From Subdoligranulum sp. CAG:314 (GTDB taxonomy: Bacteria; Bacillota; Clostridia; Christensenellales; CAG-314): a stretch of 14,953 nucleotides of DNA. The position numbers and the translations under genes are program-made. The notes beneath the pieces were generated by a model. It saw only the letters and a program-made list of their open reading frames with translations. It was not told where the DNA came from and did not search any database. Shown in pieces: positions 1-6,225 of the stretch. How positions within the stretch are numbered: position 1 is the first letter of the stretch; the number at the start of each line of letters is the position of its first letter. Location: positions 1 through 14,953 of the forward strand of contig FR900986.1 in NCBI GenBank assembly GCA_000437915.1. The letters run 5' to 3'.

Positions 1-56
1 GCAAATATATTCGCACACTGCTCCCCGAATTTTACTACTTCTTTCTCTGTTACCAT
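1..56 (-). CDS. Probable MoxR-family AAA+ ATPase, N-terminal 18 codons only
   Basis: An ATG at 54-56 (minus strand) opens a frame that runs off the left edge and reads MVTEKEVVKFGEQCANIF. A purine-rich ribosome site (AGGAAAAGG) lies about 8 bases upstream. Only 18 bases separate it from the stop of the preceding membrane-protein gene, so the two are very probably cotranscribed. The peptide is too short for a domain call. Its style (acidic, helical, a Lys-Phe-Gly-Glu start) resembles the lead-in of MoxR ATPases, and membrane proteins like the preceding gene often sit beside MoxR and DUF58 genes. The gene is therefore secure, and the MoxR identity is an inference from context. Confidence 0.45.
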   Translation of the reverse strand, partial: MVTEKEVVKFGEQCANIF

Positions 57-74
57 GTTTTAAAGCCTTTTCCT

Positions 75-1121
75 TTATTTTTTAATTGTTTCAAAATAAT
101 CCATGATTATTTGTTTGTCTTCTTCGGAAATGTTTTCGTTGTTCATCAAATCCTGCTTAGCCTCTTCCAAAGCAGCCTCGTAATGGTCGCCGTAATACTG
201 ACCGCCGTCGATAATCTGACCGTTGCCTTCATATCTTCCTCCGGAGCCGTCTTGGTCGTCGCCGGGGCCGTTGCTATCTTCGTCCTCGGGAGGCAGCATG
301 TCGGAAGGCGAATTATTGTTGCCGTTGTTTCCGCTCTGATTGCCCTTGCCGTCGATTTCCGCATTGTCGTCAATATTAATATAATCCACTCCGTCCATCT
401 CTTCGAAAACGGCGTAAACAACCATATCGTCGTTGATTTCCGTATCCAATCTCAAAGGATTGCCGTTGCCGTCGTCCCATCCGACAAAAACCCAATCGCT
501 ATCCGCAACAGCCATAACGGGCTGAGCTTTTTCGCCGGCCGTGACCACTTGCCTTTCCTCGCCGATAATCCTGCCGTCGCCTTTTACCTGATAAATGACT
601 TCGTACTGCGCCGCAGGTCCTTCGAGCGCTTGTCTGATTAAGTCTCTGCCCGAAACTTCACTAAGCGCGGCGTATGTCGTCATACCCGTGCCGAAAACGC
701 CGACAATCGCCAACGTAACGACAAGCGAAACGGAAAAGACGAATTTTATCAGTCTCGCGTTCACCTTTTTCAACGCCTGAACGGCGTCTTCTCTCTGCTT
801 TACGGCAATGTAGGAGTTGTCCCCTTCCAGCTCGGTCATGGTGAGCAGTCTTTCTTCAAGTCCGAGCGAGTCCACGCGCCTTGCGGTCTGCTTTATTGTC
901 GGGCGGAAACGGCAGAAGTAGAACAAAGGCGTCGAGATTGCCGTCGCCGCCGCAAAGAGCACGATGCAAACCCAGATCCCCTTGAATCCTACATACCAGC
1001 AAACAATCGCCGACAGCAGAAGTGCGGAAAATCCCACCACCAGCCCCCAAAGGAGCGACTTCAAAAAGCTTTCCTGCGCTAAGCGGGAATAATACTTTTC
1101 AAGCAGTTTTTTCGGTTCCAT
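75..1121 (-). CDS. Three-helix membrane protein with DUF4175-like N-terminus and InlB/B-like repeat
   Basis: This is a predicted membrane protein of 348 residues. I place the start at the ATG at 1119-1121: the in-frame ATG 15 bases upstream lies inside the ribosome site itself (GGAGGT, 7 bases before the chosen ATG). Hydrophobic helices lie at about residues 23-43, 47-70 and 127-147. Between the second and third is a charged cytoplasmic stretch (about 80-125, with ARRVDSLGLEERLLT and QREDAVQALKK) of the kind seen at the start of DUF4175-like proteins in MoxR/DUF58 clusters. Residues about 173-241 read as one InlB B-repeat-like beta domain (FVGWDDG, then VVYAVFEE). A linker rich in Asp, Asn and Gly (about 245-300) and a helical tail (312-348) follow. 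No LPXTG signal is present. The exact function is unknown; the layout suggests an extracytoplasmic module anchored next to a MoxR-type chaperone system. Confidence 0.8.
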   Translation of the reverse strand: MEPKKLLEKYYSRLAQESFLKSLLWGLVVGFSALLLSAIVCWYVGFKGIWVCIVLFAAATAISTPLFYFCRFRPTIKQTARRVDSLGLEERLLTMTELEGDNSYIAVKQREDAVQALKKVNARLIKFVFSVSLVVTLAIVGVFGTGMTTYAALSEVSGRDLIRQALEGPAAQYEVIYQVKGDGRIIGEERQVVTAGEKAQPVMAVADSDWVFVGWDDGNGNPLRLDTEINDDMVVYAVFEEMDGVDYINIDDNAEIDGKGNQSGNNGNNNSPSDMLPPEDEDSNGPGDDQDGSGGRYEGNGQIIDGGQYYGDHYEAALEEAKQDLMNNENISEEDKQIIMDYFETIKK

Positions 1122-1150
1122 AGTTTTTACCTCCATATAAAAATTTTTTT

Positions 1151-1178
1151 ATTTTATTCACGGGAATACAATTTTCAA
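1151..1178 (-). promoter_or_regulatory. Candidate sigma-A promoter for the membrane protein/MoxR operon
   Basis: On the minus strand TTGAAA (1173-1178), a 16-base spacer and TAAAAT (1151-1156) lie 30 bases before the chosen start codon. A second -35-like TTGTCA at 1194-1199 has no good partner. The region is very AT-rich, so chance matches are likely. Confidence 0.35.
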
Positions 1179-1878
1179 GGTATTTATATTGTCTGACAAA
1201 CAAAACCGCCAATTACCTATATTAAATTATATGCCCGACGAATTTTTTTGATGTTTTTCATACATTGAACCGATTTAATTCATTAAACCGATTTTATTGA
1301 CAATATATGTATTGCATCGTGAAAATTATAGCAAAGTATATTCTCTGTGTCAACCCATTATCTCAATATTTTTTATTTTATATAAAACATGTCGGCAATG
1401 TATAAACTATTTGTTTTAACCTCTCCTCCCGTAGTTTAAACGAGCGATTTTTTCACATTTGTATTTGTATTTGCCTATATACCGTACTTGAAAGATAAAA
1501 ATATGTTTGAATATTGCACTTATTTTTTCGACAAATTATTTCTTTTTACGTCATCAATGGGTTAAATCAAGGTTTCAATAAACAGTGACGGTTAAATTTG
1601 ATTTATAATCAGTCAAAATCCCTACACATTTTTTTCAAATTTATATGCAGAAACGTAAAATGTGTCCGTCCCCGAGGGACTTATATTTAAGTTTTTATAT
1701 TTCGCCAATAAAATAAAAAACCGAGCAAAAAACCATTCGTTTTTGTCGCCGAAAAAGTAAGTTTCAGCTTTTTTACGACGCGCAAAAGCGCGGCATTTTA
1801 CGTTTCCCGACGTTCGGCAAAAGACACACTACGAGCCGCTTGAAACATATATTTAAACAGAGGGTTTTTTCATTTAAG

Positions 1879-1927
1879 CTACATATCCGGCGACCTTTTT
1901 CAAGGCGCGGGTATGTAGTATTTTTTT
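1879..1927 (+). terminator. Intrinsic-terminator-like hairpin in the leader of the DUF11 gene
   Basis: CTACATA (1879-1885) pairs with TATGTAG (1912-1918). Pairing continues inward (TCCG/CGGG with one wobble, CG/CG, CCTT/AAGG) around a TTTC loop, with two single-base bulges at about 1890 and 1893. The right arm is followed by TATTTTTTT on the plus strand only, so it faces the DUF11 gene whose ATG is 16 bases after the U-tract. No plus-strand gene precedes it, which suggests attenuation or a regulated leader rather than an ordinary end of transcript. Confidence 0.65.
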
Positions 1928-2004
1928 GTTGAGGAAAAAAACATGCCTTTTGTACAAAGATACTCGGACGTCAAAAAAGGCGCAATTATTTTTGCAGCAA
2001 CACG

Positions 2005-3774
2005 TTGGGTCTGAGCAAAGCGGCAAACAGCAACAGTCCGGGCACGGAAGGCTCAATAGGCGCTTTCACCAGCTTGAACACAAGCTTGCAGGTGGGAAAT
2101 TTCCCCGCCGGAACTACGCTCGACTACACGCTTAACGGCTCGCGCGCACAGCTGTCCTTGCCTGCCGGTTCAAGCGTTTTGTACGCCGAGCTGGTCTGGG
2201 GCGGCCTTTATCGTTCGACAGTAAACAACATTTCCAATCTGATTAACAACCCTGTTGTTTTTTCAACGCCGCTGTCGGCAAACGTGCAAATCGCGCCCGA
2301 CGCGGCAACCTCTCAGGATTTCGTCATCACGGTGGACAATGTTACCGTCGGTTTTTACGTGAGGTCGGCAAACGTGACGGCGCTCGTTGCGGCGGCGCTT
2401 TCGGGAGCTTATTCCGTACAGAGAGTGCCGGCGCTAATCGAAGCCATAGACTCGCGCACCTCGCAGACAAACCATGCGGGCTGGACGCTTGCGGTAGTTT
2501 ACGAAAATCAGACTCTCGACCTGAGAAATCTGACGCTGTGGAGCGGCGGCAATGTGGTTTCGCCCTCTACCGGCAGCACCACCGTCACCGTCACGAATTT
2601 TCTTACTCCCGGCGTCCTTCCGATAACGGGCAAGGTCTTCGTTTCCGCGCAGGAGGGAGACGCGGTGCTCACGGGAGACAGAATGCTTTTCGGTCAAACC
2701 GTGGCAACGCTCGGCACGCTGTCTGGCCCCAACAATCCCGCAGGCAACTTTTTTGCGTCGCAAATCAACGACCAAAACGGTCTGCTCGACACGACGGGCA
2801 CCTTCGGCACAAGAAACGCCAACGCCGCCGCAGGCACAAACACCGTTGCCTGCCGACAGGGATGGGACACCACCGCGGTGGATGTTTCCGCAACGCTTGC
2901 GCCCGCACAGACAAGCGCGGTTATCAGGTTTACAAGCGACGGCGACCTTTACGTGCCCAATGCGCTCGGCTTGCAGATAGACAGCAAGGGCGCGGATTTG
3001 GCTGTGCTCAAAACGGCGGACAAAACATTTGCTTCGGTGGGCGACGAAATCACTTATTCCGTCAAAATAGACAATTCGGGCGAGGTTTCCGCTCTCAACG
3101 TCGTGGTAAACGACTTTCTGCCACCCGAAACGTCGCTTGTAGACGGCTCCGTTTTTCTCGACGGAAGCCCGTATGCCGGCGGACTGCCCGTTTCCATAGC
3201 GGAAATTGCGGCGGGAGGCTCCTCAGAGGTGGTCTTTACCGTAAAAGTAAACTCTTTGCCCGCCCAAAATCCCGTGCTGAATACGGCGCGTGCCGACTAT
3301 CAATTCTTCCCCTTTGCGGGTTATCAGGCTTCGGGTTTCGCGGATTCCAACCAAACATCCGTTGCCATTATTCGGGAAAACACGCAGGCGCTTAAAAGCG
3401 TGGACAAAAATTTTGCCGTTGCGGGAGACGTGCTCAATTACACTGCGCAAATCACCAACGCGGGAAGCGTGCCCATGGTCAACCTGTTTTTCAAGGACCC
3501 TATCCCCGACGGCACCGCCTTCGTGGACGGCTCGGTTCTAATCAACGGAATAAGCTTTCCGACCTACAACCCCGAAAACGGCTTTTTCGCGGTAAATCTG
3601 ACGCCGCAGGAAAGCGCGACAATCCTTTTTCAAGTCAGAGTCAATCAAGGAGATAATTCGGAAATGATAATACCCAATCAATTTAACGTAACATTCGATT
3701 ATGTTTTGCCCGACGGCAGCACTCTCGCCGCGTCGGTGGACAGCAACATCGTCACTACCGAAATTCTCACATAA
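2005..3774 (+). CDS. DUF11 protein fragment A: N-terminal beta domain plus DUF11 repeats 1-2
   Basis: This is the longest uninterrupted piece of the broken DUF11 gene (589 codons). The in-frame TTG at 2005 lies inside coding sequence and has no ribosome site of its own; the natural start is ATG 1943 in another frame. Residues 1 to about 330 form a Ser/Thr/Ala/Asn-rich beta domain (LPAGSSVLYAELVWGG is characteristic of this family). DUF11 repeat 1 begins near residue 333 (ADLAVLKTADKTFASVGDEI) and repeat 2 near residue 455 (TQALKSVDKNFAVAGD). Each repeat follows the pattern KxxDKxF, TITN-like, DxxPxGTxFVxGSV and VNG. The piece ends at TAA 3772, after which the same frame continues without shift. 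Confidence 0.6.
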   Translation: MGLSKAANSNSPGTEGSIGAFTSLNTSLQVGNFPAGTTLDYTLNGSRAQLSLPAGSSVLYAELVWGGLYRSTVNNISNLINNPVVFSTPLSANVQIAPDAATSQDFVITVDNVTVGFYVRSANVTALVAAALSGAYSVQRVPALIEAIDSRTSQTNHAGWTLAVVYENQTLDLRNLTLWSGGNVVSPSTGSTTVTVTNFLTPGVLPITGKVFVSAQEGDAVLTGDRMLFGQTVATLGTLSGPNNPAGNFFASQINDQNGLLDTTGTFGTRNANAAAGTNTVACRQGWDTTAVDVSATLAPAQTSAVIRFTSDGDLYVPNALGLQIDSKGADLAVLKTADKTFASVGDEITYSVKIDNSGEVSALNVVVNDFLPPETSLVDGSVFLDGSPYAGGLPVSIAEIAAGGSSEVVFTVKVNSLPAQNPVLNTARADYQFFPFAGYQASGFADSNQTSVAIIRENTQALKSVDKNFAVAGDVLNYTAQITNAGSVPMVNLFFKDPIPDGTAFVDGSVLINGISFPTYNPENGFFAVNLTPQESATILFQVRVNQGDNSEMIIPNQFNVTFDYVLPDGSTLAASVDSNIVTTEILT

Positions 3775-3786
3775 TCCATACCCAAG

Positions 3787-4437
3787 GTGAAAAGCTCGGA
3801 CAAAACCTTTTTGCAGGAGGGCGAAACCGCAAGACAGACCGTTACCATAACCAACAACTCGCAGGTGGCTCTCTACAATCTGTTTTTCAAAGACACGCTT
3901 TCGCAGGGCGCTTCATACGTTGCGGGCAGCGTGGCGGTAAACGGCGTTTCCCAACCCTCCTACGACCTTGTGGCGGGATTTCCTCTGCCCGACCTTGCAG
4001 TCGGTCAGGCAATCTCGGTGTCGTATACCATACGCGCCAACGACCCCATGACCGTGTCTCCCGTGACAAACTTCGCCACTCTCGCTTACACCGTCAACGA
4101 CCCCGCAAGAGGTCCCGTCAATTTCAGCGAGGACACCAACACAATTTCGCTGCCCGTCGTCTCCAACAGAATAACGGTAGTGAAAAGCGTGGATAAAACC
4201 GTGGCGGCAAAGGGAGACAATCTGCATTATACCAGCGTCATCACGAATACGGGCACGCTCAACAAAATCAACCTTGTGTTTACCGACCAGATACCCTTAG
4301 GAACAACGTTTGTCGCCGGCAGCGTCCGCATAAACGGAGTTTCTTATCCCTCTTACAACCCTCAAAACGGCTTTGCCCTGCCCGATATAGCGCCGGGAGC
4401 AGCCGTAAATGTAGAATTTGACGTAACGGTGAACTGA
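3787..4437 (+). CDS. DUF11 protein fragment B: DUF11 repeats 3-4
   Basis: This 216-codon piece is in exactly the same frame as fragment A and is separated from it only by the TAA at 3772-3774. It contains repeat 3 (KSSDKTFLQEGETARQTVTI) and repeat 4 (VVKSVDKTVAAKGDNLHYTS), with the linked FVAGSVRINGVSYPSYNPQNG segment. The GTG at 3787 falls inside the conserved KVKSSDK motif and has no convincing ribosome site, so independent translation is unlikely. The stop at 4435 cuts repeat 4 before its last strands, which are found in the next frame. It is best read as the middle of one damaged gene. Confidence 0.55.
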   Translation: MKSSDKTFLQEGETARQTVTITNNSQVALYNLFFKDTLSQGASYVAGSVAVNGVSQPSYDLVAGFPLPDLAVGQAISVSYTIRANDPMTVSPVTNFATLAYTVNDPARGPVNFSEDTNTISLPVVSNRITVVKSVDKTVAAKGDNLHYTSVITNTGTLNKINLVFTDQIPLGTTFVAGSVRINGVSYPSYNPQNGFALPDIAPGAAVNVEFDVTVN

Positions 4438-4438
4438 T

Positions 4439-4795
4439 ATGAGATATATTGACAATGTTTCGGAAGTAATCGATTTTTCGGGCGAAACGCCCGTGACGGT
4501 GGTCAGCAACAACGTAAGAACTTATTTGAACCAACCGACCGTCATCCCCCACTGTCCCGACAGGCAAAGCTGCCGCTGCTGTCGCAGCGCGTGCGATATT
4601 TTCCGCCGCGAGGAGGATTTTCACGACAATTGCCGCGCGCGCGAAAACTGTCGGCGCAACGGCTGCGGCTGCGACAACAGAAGCTTCTTGCGCGACGGCT
4701 GCGAAACAAACCGGGTCTGCCGCAACGACAGAACCGATTGCGGCTGCTGCGTTTGCGTGTGCTTCTGTCCTTGCCGCTGCAACTTGCGTTTTTGA
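4439..4795 (+). CDS. DUF11 protein fragment C: end of repeat 4 plus cysteine-rich tail
   Basis: This piece of 118 codons starts at ATG 4439, which overlaps the previous stop region (TGATATGA), and returns to the frame of the original start codon. Residues 1-35 (DNVSEVIDFSG, TPVTVVSNNV) are the expected end of a DUF11 repeat. The remaining ~80 residues carry 19 cysteines and many arginines, including paired CRCC, CGCD and CGCCVCVCFCPCRC near the end. This makes a disulphide- or metal-rich tail. It ends at TGA 4793, directly before a strong terminator, which confirms it as the natural 3' end of the DUF11 gene rather than a separate gene. Confidence 0.55.
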   Translation: MRYIDNVSEVIDFSGETPVTVVSNNVRTYLNQPTVIPHCPDRQSCRCCRSACDIFRREEDFHDNCRARENCRRNGCGCDNRSFLRDGCETNRVCRNDRTDCGCCVCVCFCPCRCNLRF

Positions 4796-4796
4796 T

Positions 4797-4832
4797 AAAA
4801 AAGCTCTCCGACAAAAGTCGGAGAGCTTTTTT
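4797..4832. terminator. Bidirectional intrinsic terminator between the DUF11 gene and murG
   Basis: A perfect 16-bp stem (A-run plus GCTCTCCGAC paired with GTCGGAGAGC plus T-run) encloses an AAAA loop. It gives a U-tract on both strands. It starts 1 base after the DUF11 stop and lies 41 bases beyond the murG stop, so it serves both convergent genes. Confidence 0.93.
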
Positions 4833-4873
4833 CGAGATATGGAGAAAAAGTATTTTTACGCGAGTCGCGCGCA

Positions 4874-5917
4874 TCAATGGGCGAACGAATTTATTTCGCC
4901 GACAATGCGCGACGTCCCGTCGAGCCTGAGCTTGCTTTGATTGTGTTTGAAATGCAGCTTGTTGTCAAGCAGAAAGCCTATTTTTTCGTTGAGCGTTTTT
5001 TCGTTGAGGCTGTCCTCTTCGAGAACAAGCCCGCAGCCCGCCCGTTGAAAAAAACGCGCGTTTTCAAGTTGCTCGCCTCTCGAATTTTTGCTCAAAGGCA
5101 CCGCGACGAAAGGAATCTGCAAGCTCGCAAGCTCGCACAGGGAATTGGCTCCCCCTCTGCTTACGCACACGTCGGAGGCGGCAAATATATCCTTCATGCG
5201 GGTTACAAATTCAACCTGTCTGAAATGTCTGTCGTTAAGACTTACGTCAACCTTGCCCTTGCCGCAAATAACGAAAATATCCGCGCCCGAAAGCGTGTTT
5301 TTAAGCTCTCTCACGGTTTGGTTGAGACGCGCCGCCCCGAGACTGCCTCCCATGACCAGCACGACGGGACGGGTTCCGTCAAAGCCCATGAGTTTAAGTC
5401 CGCGCGCGCGCTCCCCCTCGTAAAGGCTTTGCCTGATTGGAGCGCCGCATTTTATTGCCTTTTTGCTGTGCGCGGGAGGCTCGAAGGTGGTAAGCACCTT
5501 GTCGGCGTACAGCGAGCCTATTTTGTTGGACAATCCGAGAGTCATATCGCTTTCGTGCAGTATGCAGCGGATTTTAAGACCTTTGGCGGCAATCACCACG
5601 GGCAGCGCCACGTAACCGCCCTTTGAAAACACCAGGTCGGGTTTTATTTCTTTAAGCAGCTTTTTTGCCTGAGAAACACTCTTGATAAGCTTAAACGGCA
5701 GCAGCAGATTTTTCGGCGTCATGCTGCGCACCAGCTTGTGCGCCTCTATGGCAAAAAAACTCAGTGTTTTGTCCTCTATATAAGGCTTCAAAAGCTGCTT
5801 TTCCAGCCCGTCCGCGCCGATGTAAAACAGTGTATGCTTGTTTTTCAGCTCCTCTATCAAAGCTATGTTGGGCACCACGTGTCCTGCGGTTCCCCCGCCG
5901 GTAAAAACGATTTTCAT
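4874..5917 (-). CDS. murG: UDP-GlcNAc:lipid I N-acetylglucosaminyltransferase MurG
   Basis: This 347-residue GT28 transferase adds GlcNAc from UDP-GlcNAc to lipid I to make lipid II at the inner face of the membrane. Visible motifs are GGGTAGHV (7-14, lipid/phosphate loop), FSKGGYVALP (97-106), HESD (121-124), GGSLGA (190-195), SRGGANSLCEL (253-263) and GEQLENA (281-287), all in the expected order and at normal family length. MurG is usually inside a division and cell-wall cluster; here it follows an unrecognised 56-codon ORF by 13 bases and has no other mur gene beside it. It resembles the extra-cluster MurG type of clostridia and the B. cereus group (recollection). No Shine-Dalgarno sequence precedes the ATG. 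Upstream is AT-rich with TATACT six bases before the start, so coupling to the small ORF or a leaderless message is possible. Confidence 0.93.
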   Translation of the reverse strand: MKIVFTGGGTAGHVVPNIALIEELKNKHTLFYIGADGLEKQLLKPYIEDKTLSFFAIEAHKLVRSMTPKNLLLPFKLIKSVSQAKKLLKEIKPDLVFSKGGYVALPVVIAAKGLKIRCILHESDMTLGLSNKIGSLYADKVLTTFEPPAHSKKAIKCGAPIRQSLYEGERARGLKLMGFDGTRPVVLVMGGSLGAARLNQTVRELKNTLSGADIFVICGKGKVDVSLNDRHFRQVEFVTRMKDIFAASDVCVSRGGANSLCELASLQIPFVAVPLSKNSRGEQLENARFFQRAGCGLVLEEDSLNEKTLNEKIGFLLDNKLHFKHNQSKLRLDGTSRIVGEINSFAH

Positions 5918-5930
5918 ATATATAGTATAT

Positions 5931-6101
5931 TCATTCGGCAGACGAAAATTCTGTCCGCGCGGCCCACGTCGTCCTTTCGGACGGGGCGGCGATAAGACGG
6001 CCGCAGCTTGTCATTTCCGCCACAAGAAAGTCAATGAATCTGTCCGGTATGCTGTCGTCGAAAAGCTTGTCCGCAATTTTTTTAAGGCTTATGTTTTTCA
6101 T
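5931..6101 (-). CDS. Unrecognised 56-residue small protein upstream of murG
   Basis: ATG at 6099-6101 is preceded by a good ribosome site (AGAGGT, 8 bases upstream), and the frame runs 56 codons to TGA at 5931. The N-terminal half is a plausible amphipathic helical segment (MKNISLKKIADKLFDDSIPD then RFIDFLVAEM). The C-terminal half is polar with scattered Arg, Thr and Trp, and has one cysteine (residue 33). I see no signal peptide, membrane helix or known family. It lies 13 bases before murG on the same strand, and an isolated TATAAT (6134-6139) lies 33 bases upstream of its start. It could be a real small gene cotranscribed with murG, or a remnant of a longer gene. The ribosome site is the main support. 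Confidence 0.5.
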   Translation of the reverse strand: MKNISLKKIADKLFDDSIPDRFIDFLVAEMTSCGRLIAAPSERTTWAARTEFSSAE

Positions 6102-6150
6102 AGTAATAACCTCTTTGGAGTGGTTTTTCTTGAATTATACAAAACAAAAC

Positions 6151-6179
6151 TTGACAACCGTCTGTCATAGTTTTATAAT
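6151..6179 (+). promoter_or_regulatory. Perfect consensus sigma-A promoter of the WYL regulator gene
   Basis: TTGACA (6151-6156), exactly 17 bases, and TATAAT (6174-6179) match the consensus at all positions. Transcription would begin about 40 bases before the chosen start codon at 6226. Confidence 0.9.
6152..6167. promoter_or_regulatory. Candidate autoregulatory operator TGACA-N6-TGTCA
   Basis: A perfect 5+5 inverted repeat (TGACA at 6152-6156, TGTCA at 6163-6167) overlaps the -35 box and spacer of the WYL-gene promoter. It also lies 13 bases upstream of a TATAAT on the opposite strand (6134-6139) that could serve the small ORF and murG. A bound dimer here could block the regulator's own promoter and affect the divergent one. 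The binding protein is inferred from position only. Confidence 0.5.
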
Positions 6180-6225
6180 TTCTTCTGAAAAATACGTTCT
6201 ATTTTATGGTCAAGGGGAAAGTTTT

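Larger units (their letters stand above)
1137..1942. other. 0.8 kb AT-rich intergenic region without a recognisable gene
   Basis: No frame on either strand has a ribosome site and protein-like composition. Up to about 1640 the sequence is strongly AT-rich. It holds a direct repeat AACCGATTT (1268-1276 and 1286-1294, 18-base period) and an isolated TATAAT at 1604-1609 without a good -35. A small hairpin GTCCC-CGA-GGGAC lies at 1668-1680. From about 1740 the composition shifts to GC-rich patches (GCGC-AAAA-GCGC around 1780-1792, GCCGAA near 1748 and TTCGGC near 1814). The region ends in the large hairpin annotated separately. The right half may be the leader of the DUF11 gene. Confidence 0.6.
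1943..4795 (+). pseudogene. DUF11-repeat surface/spore-type protein with Cys-rich tail, broken by three lesions
   Basis: The original gene starts at ATG 1943 behind an excellent ribosome site (GAGGAAAAAAAC) and encodes MPFVQRYSDVKKGAIIFA, the start seen (from memory) in Bacillus, Paenibacillus and clostridial DUF11 proteins. That frame stops at 2012. Adding one base near 1997 restores FAGNTLGLSK, the expected continuation. An in-frame TAA at 3772-3774 sits between repeats 2 and 3. A +1 shift near 4435 ends the frame at VTVN, whereas removing one base gives VNDMRYIDNVSEV and completes repeat 4. Repaired, the protein has about 950 residues: an N-terminal beta domain, four DUF11 repeats and a Cys/Arg-rich tail. 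No Sec signal peptide is visible, which fits a spore-surface protein better than a secreted one (inference). Possible explanations are a recent pseudogene, assembly error or, least likely, recoding. Confidence 0.75.

Noticed and set aside
1268..1294. Direct repeat of AACCGATTT with an 18-base period
   Set aside because: Only two copies in very AT-rich sequence; too little to call an operator or array.
1297..1302. TTGACA in the AT-rich gap
   Set aside because: There is no -10 box at 16-18 bases (TGAAAA at 17) and no gene it could serve on the plus strand.
1668..1680. Small GTCCC-CGA-GGGAC hairpin following TGTGTCC, resembling REP-type elements
   Set aside because: There is only one copy in the window and no transposase; a repeat-family assignment would need the whole genome.
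1874..2056. Minus-strand 60-codon Cys-rich frame overlapping the DUF11 start
   Set aside because: It runs through the terminator hairpin and the well-supported DUF11 start and has no ribosome site; the cysteines are an effect of the antisense GCA/ACA codons.
6034..6225. 64-codon N-terminal extension of the WYL regulator
   Set aside because: It would place the start codon upstream of a perfect consensus promoter, and its sequence does not resemble the family; ATG 6226 has a good ribosome site.
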